From NCBI RefSeq assembly GCF_000283155.1, contig NW_004454171.1:13124519-13188518 (forward strand): 64,000 nucleotides of DNA. Reading direction: 5' to 3'. A program made the position numbers and the translations under genes. Below are positions 54,216-64,000 of this stretch, piece after piece. Position 1 is the stretch's first letter. Each line of letters begins with the position of its first letter. The DNA comes from Ceratotherium simum simum (lineage: Eukaryota > Chordata > Mammalia > Perissodactyla > Rhinocerotidae). The notes below the pieces were generated by a model, which worked only from the letters and a program-made list of their open reading frames with translations, was not told where the DNA came from and searched no databases.

Positions 54216-57199
54216 AAAGGAAGAAAAGAATTGACATACTAAATGTATTATTTAAAGATATTATGTTAACCACTGGAAAAACTTTTTTAAAAAAAGAAGA
54301 AAAAGAGCCACCTATCAGGATTGACTTGGGAAAGAAGAATTTCACTTTTCGTTTTATGCAGTTCTGTGAAATTTGCATTTCATTTGTTTGTTTAACCGTG
54401 GTTTTTTGTGGTACACAAATATTTCTTTAATTTTGTAAAATAGCCTTTTAATTTTATTTTATAAATACTTTATGTTATATTTATATTATGATTTTATCAC
54501 CTTTCATATTATGTTATACTTTATTAAAAGTTCTCTCTAGATGGGTGAGGTTATGGATAATGTTTTGCTTTTTCAACTTTTCTATATTGTATGACTTAAT
54601 GCACAACTTTTAAAAATCAGAGGAAAAATTTTCTCAAAAAAAAAAAGAAAGGAAGAAACCACTTAGAGAAATGTTGCCTGCTTTTTCAAGTTAAAAATAT
54701 CTAGACCAACGAAGAAAATCGTTCAGAATTTTCAGAAGAATGGTGGTGGTAAATTGTGTGTTTTACACTGTAAAGATATTGCCTAATTTAGATTTAATGG
54801 TAAATTAGTTCACATCATTAGTGTCTAACAAGTCAATAATTTTATTTAGGATAATTGGATTAAGGGTAACAATTCAACTTTATTCAGCAACCTTTATTAC
54901 AAAGTTAAGAGAATTTTGCTTTTTTAAAAAAACCATCTGTATGATTAAAAAATTTTTCCATTAAATAAATTTTTAGGAAATTAAACTAAAAAAAAATGAT
55001 GTCACTCTTGGAGGAGCTAGGAAAGAAAAGTGTTTTCAAATTTGGTAATGTTATCACTCCTATAGATACACACATGGTGTTTTAATTGCTGCTTTCCACA
55101 CAAAATTCATATTAAAATATTCACCTTGTATTTTCCTTCATAAAGACTTCAGTGTATTTGGCAAAAAGAGAACTGATGAATTAATGAGATGCATCATTGT
55201 CATTCATCCATCTGTCAATTTTCTATAGTACTATTAAAGTGTAGAAATTATTTTGATTTGATTTGGTTTTTGTGACACACACACAAACACACACACACAA
55301 AGACTATTTGGAAAATCTTTCAGGTGATGTTTCTTCAGTGTGGCCCAAGATCATCTCCACAGAATCGCTTGAAATGCTCCTTAAACTCACACAGCCCTGG
55401 GCCGCACCTCAGAACTCCTTGACGCACGTTTGAGAAATGTGGCTTTGACGTCTTCCTCCACAAAAATTCTAAGCAGGTACAAACTTGTTGACTCCGAGGC
55501 CATTTAGGTAAGGTAAATGTGAGAGGGAGTTTAAGACTATTTCGTCTGGGGTCAACTGGAAAAAGTGCATTCCACTTAACATCATTCATATTCAATTTTT
55601 TAAAAGAACACCAGGTTGGTCAAACCAAGCACATTTGCAGGCCAAGGGTTGACTATCGCTGTTGGAGGTTCAGGCTCTAGTTCTAGATGGTGCATCTGTT
55701 TATTACCTTAAATTGTTGGTTATACAAGCGCACCCCCTACTATTGTGACAGACGGATTTTCCTATTCATAGGTTTGTCATTAGTTGGTATTAATTAAATA
55801 CCTCTTAGCAATTTGAGGAAAAATCAAAATGCAGAAAGAAAAAATAAAACAAAAAAAGGAGGGAGATCATGGAAATGGAAAGAGTGCAGAGGCAAAAGAC
55901 AATTTGTTAAAAAAGAGAAGCATCAATATTGATGGCAACCAAATTGGTGCTGCAATCTGAAGATTTTCATGTCTCTTCTAAGGAAAAGTACGTAGTATAT
56001 TTGGTTTTTATATAGAAATCCAGAGACGACTGTTATAAAAACTGAAAATAGCAAGCAGCTCAAAGGGCCCAGATGTTTGTTTAGGCTTCTCTGGTCTTCC
56101 TGGAGCCCAGCTCATATTTCACCATGAGAGCACGAAGCATCCTTGGCCTGTGGCCACTGTCTGCATCACGCCAATGCAAGCCTGGATCAGAGTTTGGCCT
56201 GACAAACACTTTGTGAACTTATAATTTATTTGGAGACATTAACTGAACCAGGGTGATTAAAACTTTTTGAATTTGCAGAGTTTAGGGTGGGTAACAGCAT
56301 TGCTGCAATTTTCTAATATTTCTGTGTCTATTGGAGTTTAGACGTCTGTTAAATTTCCACCCTCCATTTTAGCTTACTGATGGAGTTAGCTAAATGTAAG
56401 TGAAAATTATTCAGAAACCAACACACGTTCTCTCATGAGGTAACTTTAAACTGTAGACTCTAACCTGAATTATAATCATACTCTTTAATCCCTAATGGGA
56501 CATTAAAGATATATCCGGTATTTCATGGCAAAGTTCTTACTTGAAACAAAAAATGTATTTAGGATTCAATTTATTTTAAAATAGAATTTGCTCTCATTCT
56601 GACTCCAACTAATTATACACTCAATTAATTATGTATACTTAACAGCTCTAGCAACAATCATATGTTATATAACCTTATATTACAACGCAGTATATGTATT
56701 TATATGTGCCAACATTTTGTTCTTGTGCTCTGGGGCAATGATCTAAAAGTTACAGACTTAAAAATCAAATCAAATCAAATAAGGGGATTTTGAGCTCAAA
56801 TTCCTGACTCCCTTTCCTTTTGATTCCAAGGCCACGCAGACAACTGTCCACTATTGTCGAGGCCTGGAGGGGCGGCCAGATACATCAGAGGTCTTGAGTC
56901 CTGGGGCAGAAGTTACAAGTTCAGAACATCACTGTTTATAAAGTTAGGACTCAAAAGCTGTGAAAGAAGCTTGTTTCTGTGGTGGGCCGCAGGTAAAGAC
57001 AATAGATCCCATTGTGCCTGGGGTGAGGGGCACCAGCTGCCTTGAGTAGACGCCTCTCTTCTAACATTGGCTGATAGAGCTCAGTTCTCCACCTACTGAG
57101 GGATTTTATACCTAAAGATAGGAATCAGCCACCAAGACCACTAACCGTTTAGGAGGATATATAACTTAAAGGAGGCAAGCTACCAAATAATCAAAGCTG
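54216..57199. other. Repeat-poor block with a MER5-like piece and (CA)n
   Basis: A possible MER5-type hAT fragment lies at 55335-55445 (CACAGCCCTGGGCCGC; GCACGTTTGAGAAATG), and an (AC)n tract at 55274-55300. The rest is unassigned AT-rich sequence with several TAAT-type motifs at about 56220-56520. No exon is supported. Confidence 0.45.
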
Positions 57200-57975
57200 T
57201 TGGTGGCTAGGAAGGCAACTTAATTGAAGGAATAGAAAAGCACTTTAAGAATATTGTAGTGGGTGTTGAAGGGCATGTAATTAAAGCACAAAATAAGTTT
57301 CCTGGAAGGGCAGAAATTGATTGTCCACTTAAAATTTAAAATTTCAACGAGTTGCAAAACAAAATGGTTTCTGCTAAACCCTCCATCAGAGTTTAAGTAG
57401 ACTGGATGGAGAACATATTCCACCACCCAGAGCAAATTCATAAGCCATGAAGAAAAAAAATGACAAATTTTAGAAGTCCCAGAAGGAAAAGAATGAAGAA
57501 AGACTTGGGGCTTTGCATTGATCAAGATCATCAGGTGAAAGTCCAGAATAATGAAAAAAGTGAGTCATATCCTGGTGAAATTCCTGTATCCCAAGGATGA
57601 AGTCTTGCAAGCTTTCAATCAAAGAGAACTGGTTACTTTATAAAGAAAAGGAAATCACACAAGTATCAGTCTTCTCATCTTCAACGCTGGAAGTTAGAAA
57701 ATAGTAAATCCACATTTAGAGGACAGTGAGAGTTCCAAGAATCCACTACACAGCCAAGTGATGGCAAAGGAAAAGGCATTTTCAACACACAAAGGGCTCA
57801 GAAAAATATACAACAATGTTCTCTTTCTGAGGAAACTACCCAAGGAAGAACTGCAAACAAATTGAAATCAAAGAGTATCTCAAGATAGGAAGAAATTAAA
57901 AGTACAAGGAATAGGATGGACATTGAATCCTGTAATACCTCTAGTTAAATCTAAGTGGATGATGATACACGCCTA
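57200..57975 (+). pseudogene. HAL1/L1 ORF1-type relic
   Basis: CTTCTCATCTTCAACGCTGG, CAGCCAAGTGATGGCAAAGG, CTCTTTCTGAGGAAACTACC and AAGGAAGAACTGCAAAC follow the HAL1 ORF1 C-terminal part on the plus strand. The left part is less certain. No frame is open. Confidence 0.55.
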
Positions 57976-57999
57976 AGATCTGCAGTGTGACTACAGAGT

Positions 58000-59040
58000 G
58001 TGCATCTCACGGATGTTTCTACCCAATTGCCCTCTTCTTCTTGTGTCATGGCTCTCTTCCTCTTCACAAGGAAAGCATTATGAGCATGCTTGAGAATCTC
58101 CATCTAAAACCCTTCTTTGGCCTTCCTGTCTCCTGTTTCTCACCTCCCATCATTCTTATCCCTCTGCTTAAACATCTCTTGTGAAAGTCACCAATAACCT
58201 CTTGGTTGTCTAAGCCAGTGGTTACTACTTTTAGCCATCTTACTCCATCTGTCTGTAGCATTTGACATGGCTATGGACTTGACGGCTCTCTCCTTCTTAA
58301 AACACTTTCTTCTCTTGGATTTCATGACACCGCACTCTTCTGGTTCCCCCTCCCCACCTCAGGGTCTGCTCCTCAGACCTCTTTGCCTTCTCCTCCTCCT
58401 AGTGTGGACCAGGGCTAGCGTAGTGGCCTTTTTCTCAGTTCCAGCTACACTGACTTCCTTTGTAAGCTCTTCCAATCCCATGGCTTTAAATGGCATCTAT
58501 ATGCCAATAATTCCCATAAATGTTTCCTCTAACTGCTAGTGTCTCCACTGAACTCCGGATTCACATTCCAAATGACTTACTTGATATCTCTACCAGGGTG
58601 CCCCGAGAAGAACTCCTGATTTCTGTCCTCACGAAGCAAACAAAAACCAACAACAACATACAGAAACAAAACAACTAACAGCAGCTTCTTCCCCAGTCTT
58701 CTCTATCCATTGCACCACCATCCACCTAACTTCGGAAGCCTCAAATTAGGAGTCACTTTTGCTTTTCTTTATCCTTTACTTCCCACATCTGGCCCATCAA
58801 AAAGTTCTGTAGTCTCCATCACAATCACAATCCAGAATTCACTGATTTTCTCTATCCGTAATACTACCACCTTTGTTCCAATACCCATCGTCTCTTCAGG
58901 ATATTTGTAAAGGCCTCATCTTACTGCTTCCACTCTTACCCACCCCTCTATAATCTATTTTCCACATATCAGCCAATGATATTTTTGAAATGTAAATCAA
59001 TTACATCATTTTTTTACTTTAAAAATCTCCAATGAACAAC
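58000..59040 (+). pseudogene. L2 LINE fragment with RT remnant
   Basis: GTAGCATTTGACATGGCTAT, TTGGATTTCATGACACCGCA, AATCCCATGGCTTTAAATGG, CATCTATATGCCAATAATTC and AGAACTCCTGATTTCTGTCC follow the L2 RT frame. The 90-codon frame at 58267-58539 is its remnant. L2 encoded an RT for its own mobilisation. This copy has stops, indels and an A/C-rich insertion near 58640-58680. Confidence 0.8.
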
Positions 59041-59240
59041 CCAATGTTCCATCCTTAGGGGACTTGACTAAACTATGATATATTCGTGTAATATATACTC
59101 TGAGCTGTAAAAGGAATGAGAAATATCTCTATATGCTGCTATAGACTGGTACCTGGATTATTGTTCAGTGAAAAAAGCAAGATGGAGAAAAGTATGTAGA
59201 GTATGCTATTATTTATGTAAAAATGGAGGGAGAGAAAAAT
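59041..59240 (+). repeat. L1 3' UTR fragment
   Basis: GGGGACTTGACTAAACTATG, GTTCAGTGAAAAAAGCAAGA and TATTTATGTAAAAATGGAGG match an old L1 3' UTR. Confidence 0.65.
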
Positions 59241-59249
59241 ATGTGTATT

Positions 59250-60140
59250 GATTGTTTTTTTTCCATTTTAACCATTTTTAGTGTACAATTCATAGCATTA
59301 ATGATATTCACAATGTCATGAATGTCATCACCACTATTTCTAAAACTTTTCCATGACCCCAAACAGAAACTTTGCACCCATTAAGCAATAACTCTTCATT
59401 CTCCCCTCCCACCAGCCTCTGGTAACCTCTAATCTACTTTTTGTCTCTATGAATTTGCCTATTTTAGGTATTTCATATAAGTTGAGTCATACAGTATTTG
59501 TCCTTCTATGTCTGGCTTATTTTACTTAGCATAATGCTTCCAAGGTTCATCCACGTTGCGGCCTGTAACAGAACTTCATTCTTCTTTATGGCTAAGTAAT
59601 ATTGCATTGTTCATATATACCACATTTTGTTTATCCATTCATCTATTGATGGATACTTGGTTTGTTTCCACCTTTGGCCACGTGAATAATGCTTCTGTGA
59701 ACATTTGTGTACAAATATCTGTTTAAGTGCCTGTTTTCAATTCTTTGGGGTATATACCTGGGAGGGGAATTACTGGGTCAAATAGCAATTCTATGTTTAA
59801 TTTTTTTAGGAACCATCAAACTGTTTTCCACAGCAGCTGTACTATTTTACAGTCTCACCAGCAATGTATAACAGTTACAATTTCTCCATATTCTCACCAA
59901 CACTTTTTTAAAAATTATTATTATTATTTTTTTGCTGAGGAAGATTCGCCCTGAGCTAACATCTGCTGCCAATCTTCCTCTTTTTGTGTGTGAGCTGCCA
60001 CAACAGCACGGCCACTGACAGACAGGTGGTGTAGATCCACGCCTGGGAACTGAACCCGGGCAGCTAAAATGGAGCACGCCGAACTTAACCACTAGGCAAC
60101 CAGGGTTGGCCCACTTTTCTTTTGTTAAATAGAAGCAAAA
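59250..60140 (-). repeat. L1 3' end (3' UTR and ORF2 tail), split by a SINE
   Basis: Antisense L1: GTGTACAATTCATAGCATTA, TCTGGTAACCTCTAATCTAC, CCAAGGTTCATCCACGTTGC and CAAACTGTTTTCCACAGCAG. The ERE SINE at 59908-60111 lies near its 5' end. Confidence 0.85.
59908..60111 (-). mobile_element. ERE-type SINE, tailed subfamily
   Basis: On the minus strand the head is TGGGCCAACCCTGGTTGCCT, with GGTTAAGTTCGGC. The tail is GATGTTAGCTCAGGGCGAAT, then an A-rich end. CACTTTT flanks it at 59901-59907 and 60112-60118. It contains one tail unit and is more diverged than the copies at 14269 and 17980. Confidence 0.9.
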
Positions 60141-61148
60141 TCAAATTTTAAAATTATCTTTGAGAAGAAAGGGAACAAGGTGGTGAATATATCTGTGGAT
60201 CTACATTGTTTTGTAGTTTTGACTTGATAACCATGTGGATACATGACTTTAAAACAAAAATTAAAAGAAGCATTCCCTAAAAACAAAAAATAAAAAAATG
60301 AACTTGACTGTATATTGAATTGGTGGCATATCCACATAAAGAAGAATTAATTCAAGTGCATATCCTGTGAGCTATCACCAAAGGACAAAAAAAAATTGAA
60401 GAAATTCTTGAACTGCTTTAGTAATCATATTGTTAGTAGTAGTGTTGGGTATTGTTATTTGAGATTGTTGTATGGATGAATTGTAAGATAAAGCAAATGA
60501 TTAATTATGTTGATATCATTGGCAAATGGAATAAGTTGGTCATGGGAGAAAGGAAATGCACATCAAAGAGTTTAAGTAAAAACTTACAGGCTTAAATTTG
60601 AAGCATCAATATAAACTCATGGTGTGTGGAAGTTTCTTTTATAAAAAGAATTTTTTAGCTCTGTGCCCTAAAAGAGGCTGAAAAAACGAGCAACTCAGTC
60701 ATAATGAGTACTGCTAGTGTCCTAGCATCAACTATTCCCACTAAAAGAGACCAGGGTAACTTGGAGAAATGGCTGATTCCAGTCTGGAGCAGGAAATTAG
60801 AGATGAGTCTGGAATGTCTTGTCCCATCAGAAAGTAAGGAAATGTCAAAGATGCTAAGGCCATGACAGGAGACCTTAGTCATGGTCTTAAGGACTAAGCC
60901 AACTGGGAGAGGCTTTCAGTGGCCAAAAATGGGACAATTCTTGTATCAATAAAAATAATAATTGCAATAAATTTTAAAATATCAGTAAACTATTCAAATT
61001 CTTGAGTCCATAATGAAACTTAAAAAACATCATTGGCCACTTTTGGAAGATGCTAAGGAACAAACACATGATTCTAAAAACTGGTAAATAAAGGCAAACG
61101 GGTAATATCAAGCATTTATTCTGCCTTTCCTATACAAATTTGCCTCAG
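60141..61148 (+). repeat. Old LINE 3' region (L1M-like), left part
   Basis: A long stretch (GTGAGCTATCACCAAAGGAC; AAATGCACATCAAAGAG; GAGAAATGGCTGATTCCAGT; GACAGGAGACCTTAGTCATG) reads as one old interspersed repeat, continued after the LTR at 61543. I recognise the text as a common mammalian LINE 3' region, but the subfamily is uncertain. Confidence 0.5.
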
Positions 61149-61542
61149 TGTTTTAGTTTTCTATGACTGCCATAACTAAGTACCACAGACTGGGGCGCTT
61201 AAACAACAGAAATTTACTTCTCACGATTCTGGAGGCTAGATGTTTGAGATCAAGGTGTTGTTTCTTCAAGGCATCTCTCCTTGGCTTGCAGATGGCCACC
61301 TCTTGTTGTGTCCTCACTGGTCTTTCCTCTGTGTGCACACGTCCTGGTGCCTCTCTGTGTATCCAAATTTCCTCTTCTTGTAAGGACACCAGTCAGAATG
61401 GATTAGAGCCCACCTTAATGGCCTCCTTTTAACTTAATCACCTCTTTAGGGACCCTGTCTCCAAATACAGTCACATTCTGAGGGGCTGGGGATTAGGACT
61501 TTAACATAGGAATTTGGAGACAACACAATTCAACCCATGACA
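61149..61542 (+). mobile_element. Solitary MLT2-like (ERVL) LTR with 5-bp duplication
   Basis: It opens TGTTTTAGTTTTCTATGACT, with GTACCACAGACTGGGGCGCT, AACAACAGAAATTTACTTCT, CTCCTTGGCTTGCAGATGGC and AAGGACACCAGTCAGAATGG, and ends CACAATTCAACCCATGACA. CTCAG (61144-61148) and CTCAA (61543-61547) are the slightly diverged target duplication. The frames at 61153-61432 lie in it and are not genes. Confidence 0.85.
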
Positions 61543-62320
61543 CTCAAGGTAACCAAACAGTTGTTGAGGGGAAGTATTTCTTTCTAGGAAAATTCCAGTT
61601 AATAAACAAAGAAGGAATGACAGAATTAAATATAACCTTTTCACAATTCATAATGAATTAAGGCACCTAAGCAATAGCTGGTAACATCACAAGACAAGAG
61701 AAGACCAAGTATTAGATATCTTTTGATGGAATATTCTTGTCAAAAAAATCAAACCTAAATTTGAAGGCTCTATCGCTAACTAACAATTTACAGGAACCCT
61801 GGGGAATGAGGAGGAACACGTTAAACACTATCAAGGATGCAATCAGCAAAATCTATACTGTAGGAAGCCCTATGGGCCAAGCCATCCAATGTATTCAATA
61901 AATAAATTGCAAGGAGAAAAAAAGGGGAATGTACAGATTAAATGGGTCTTAAAAGACCTGTCAAGCTATTGTGATATGCAGACATTTTTGGAATTCTGAT
62001 TTAAACAAACGCCAGAAAAAAATTATGATATAACTGAAAATCCTGAACACTGACTAGATATTTGTTTATATTAAGGAAATATCATTAATTTTTAGGTGTG
62101 ATAATAAAAAGAGTCCTTACCTTTTAACAATACATACTGAAACACTAAAGAATGAAATGATATGTTGACTGTTTCAAAATATTTCAGAGAGATGTAGGTG
62201 CAGGTATGGATGAGATAAGATTGGCCATGTGTTGATAATCCTTAAAGCTGGTTGATAGCTATATGATTCTTTCTACTTTTGCTTATTTTGAAATTTTCCT
62301 TAAAAATTTCCTTAAAAATA
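61543..62320 (+). repeat. Old LINE 3' region (L1M-like), right part
   Basis: AGGTAACCAAACAGTTGTTG, ATCACAAGACAAGAGAAGAC, TTTTTAGGTGTGATAATAAA, AGATTGGCCATGTGTTGATA and a CTACTTTTGC...GAAATTTTCC end continue the element split by the LTR. The last phrase is the usual 3' end of this repeat. Confidence 0.6.
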
Positions 62321-62324
62321 AACC

Positions 62325-62757
62325 TCTAATAAGTTTCCATCACACTTGGCATAAAAGTCCTAATTCCTTACCTGAGCCCCTAAAGCCCTTTGAAAACTAC
62401 CCCTGCCTATCTCTAAGACCAATCCCCAGCTGTTTGATTGTCGTACATGAAGTTCCCTCTGCATGGAGTGCTCTGCCCATTGGTGTCCTCATGGCTTCTT
62501 TTAACTCTGGTCTCAGCCCAAACATGAACCTTGACAATGATATCTTCTCAGAGCCCAGTCTTGCCACATGCACATCCATCCACTCACCCTGTCACTTCTT
62601 ATCACACAGGCTTCCTATAAGCCTGTTTTTCTTCGCATTTTGTCTCCTTGGTTTTTGTGTAAGTCTCCCACTATACTTGTACCTGGCTGTATCTCTAGAG
62701 CCTAAAGCAGTGTCTGGCATATAGTAAGTGCTCAATAAATATTGTTGAATGAATGCT
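62325..62757 (+). repeat. L2 LINE 3' end
   Basis: CATAAAAGTCCTAATTCC, CTCTGCATGGAGTGCTCTGC, CAGTGTCTGGCATATAGTAA and GTGCTCAATAAATATTGTTG complete the L2 3' end. The 153-codon plus-strand frame at 62263-62724 lies in this repeat and is not a gene. Confidence 0.85.
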
Positions 62758-62782
62758 TCAGCGAAGAGGTTGCCTACCAACC

Positions 62783-62802
62783 TTTTTTTTTTTTTTTTTT
62801 TT
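62783..62802. repeat. T homopolymer, 20 bases
   Basis: A run of 20 T just after the L2 end. No SINE or LINE body follows it on the minus strand that I can recognise, so its origin is unclear. Confidence 0.9.
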
Positions 62803-63339
62803 ATCAAGAGAAACTTGTTAAAGACCTGAAACCAACATTATGAATTTTCTTAGCAAACCAAGGAGGTATTTTATTTGTTTATTTGTTTGGCAGAGAGTGT
62901 TGGTGATTTTACGGGGAAAAGGCTAATCTTTTCAACAAATGGTGTTGAAACTGCCCAGACCCAAGAATATTTTCCTGGAATGTTTCTAGTATTTCAAAGT
63001 CCACTTAGGACTCTGAGCTATAAGTCTAATGAATAAAAGGGAGTGAAATTTCTTCCTTGGCTCCACTTCAAGTAAGATCATTTGACTAGAGATGAGTTCG
63101 AGGAGTAGCCAGTTAAAGGTGAATTCTAGATTTCTTGAAGAAAATTTCAGCATTTTGTGACCTTTCACAATACAGAATGGGGATTGTGAGGGAATGAGCA
63201 ACTAAAAGGAAGACTGCTTCCTTATGTGAAGAACTGACCACAGCTGCCTCATTTTTACCAGTCAGGTCTTATTATTCAGTGGTAGCACTGATCACAGATT
63301 TTTTTGCATATTAATGCAATTTCTATTAATACGCAAAAA
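62803..63339. other. Unassigned sequence
   Basis: No recognised gene. GGGGAAAAGGCTAATCTTTT and CAACAAATGGTGTTG at about 62915-62947 may be a short L1 ORF2 piece, too small to claim firmly. Confidence 0.4.
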
Positions 63340-64000
63340 ATTAACCTAAAAAGAATTTTAACTTCAAAAAATTAACATGCAACACTCACTTATGACAAAA
63401 ACTTTCAGTAAACTAGGACAAAAGAGGAACTTCTTCAACTTGATGAAGAATATCTACAAGAAACCTACAGTTAACATCATACTTAGTAGTGAGAAACTCG
63501 AAGCTTTCCTGCTAATATCAGGAACAAGGTAAGGATGTCCCCTTTCCCCACTGCTTTTCATCATACAGGAAGTCCTTCCTAACTCAATAAGACAAGAAAA
63601 GAAAATACAAGGCACACAGATTAGGAAAGAAGACATAAAACTGTCTTGTTCACAGATGACATGCTTGTCTATGTAGAAAATCCAAAAGAATTAACCAAAA
63701 ACCTCCTGGAACTGATAAGCAATTATACAGGATGCAAGGTTAATATACAAAAAATCAATTGCATTTCTATATACCAACAAGGAACAAGTGGAATTTGAAA
63801 TTAAAAATACAATTTACATTAGTACCCAAAATAAATGAAATACTTGGATATAAATCTAACAAAATATGTACAAGATTTATATGAGGAAAACTACAAAACT
63901 TTGATGAATGAAATCAAAGAAGAACTAAATAAATGGAGAGATATTCCATGTTCATGGATAGGAAGACTCAATATTGTCAAGATGTCAGTGCTTCCCAACT
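63340..64000 (+). pseudogene. L1 ORF2 RT fragment, runs off the window
   Basis: CAAGAAACCTACAGTTAACA starts the palm region. The motif B region (GGATGTCCCC...CCCACTGCTTTTC) is preceded by a TAA stop. Motif C reads FTDD in place of FADD (TTCACAGATGAC at about 63648). CAAGGTTAATATACAAAAAA, TCTATATACCAACAAGG, ATTCCATGTTCATGGATAGG and CAATATTGTCAAGATGTCAG follow in L1 order to the right edge. The element continues beyond 64000. Confidence 0.9.

Noticed and set aside
62263..62724. 153-codon plus-strand open frame
   Set aside because: The DNA is an L2 3' end (with the GTGCTCAATAAATATTGTTG terminus just after). The frame has no domain and starts at the border of another repeat.

Overview
This is vertebrate, specifically placental-mammal, non-coding DNA. 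I find no host protein-coding gene, no rRNA or tRNA gene and no CRISPR array. The open frames are short (under about 185 codons). The longer readable ones are remnants of retrotransposon proteins (L1 ORF1 and ORF2, L2 reverse transcriptase) or fall by chance inside repeats. Several near-identical tRNA-derived SINEs have the opening GGGGCCGGCCCCGTGGCTT, intact A and B boxes, and either an (AATAAA)n tail or a GGATGTTAGCTCAGGGC tail. They look like the equine repetitive element (ERE) class, so a perissodactyl is the likely source. From memory the ATACAGCAACTAGAAGGATG variant suits a rhinoceros or tapir better than a horse, but I cannot test that here. The window is probably intergenic or deep intronic. 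Repeat family names are assigned from memory of consensus sequences and not from a search.

Layout. 1-1.5 kb: an ERE SINE cut by the window edge, then an L1 5' UTR (minus) split by an LTR. 1.8-7 kb: a hAT-type fragment, a HAL1/L1 relic, two oppositely oriented L1 pieces with a Tigger-type MITE inserted, a tetranucleotide repeat and an L2 end. 7-12.7 kb: L2 and MIR relics, unassigned sequence, and two L1 3' ends. 12.7-16.5 kb: an old L1 (minus) holding two LTR insertions, one of which holds an ERE SINE with a 100-N assembly gap. 16.5-21.2 kb: another minus-strand L1 with an ERE SINE. 21.2-33.6 kb: the largest repeat-poor part, with L2, MIR, an ERE4-like SINE and short L1 pieces. 33.7-41.1 kb: a structurally near-complete but dead 7.4 kb L1 (minus) whose 5' UTR has tandem units; inside it sit an ERE SINE and a 330 bp 'micro-L1'. 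41.1-52.7 kb: L2, MIR, SINE, L1 and LTR relics in unassigned sequence. 52.8-64 kb: L1, HAL1, L2 and LTR relics, ending in an L1 ORF2 that runs out of the window.

Nothing here works as a pathway. The story is one of layered insertions whose target-site duplications let the order be read. The most interesting item is the micro-L1 at 37238-37567: an L1 5' end joined directly to an L1 3' end, with poly(A) and an 18-bp target-site duplication. That structure is what retrotransposition of a spliced or internally deleted L1 RNA would leave. The most practical item is the N gap at 14448-14547, which is flanked by an exact 72-bp duplication and is almost certainly an assembly artefact inside one SINE.
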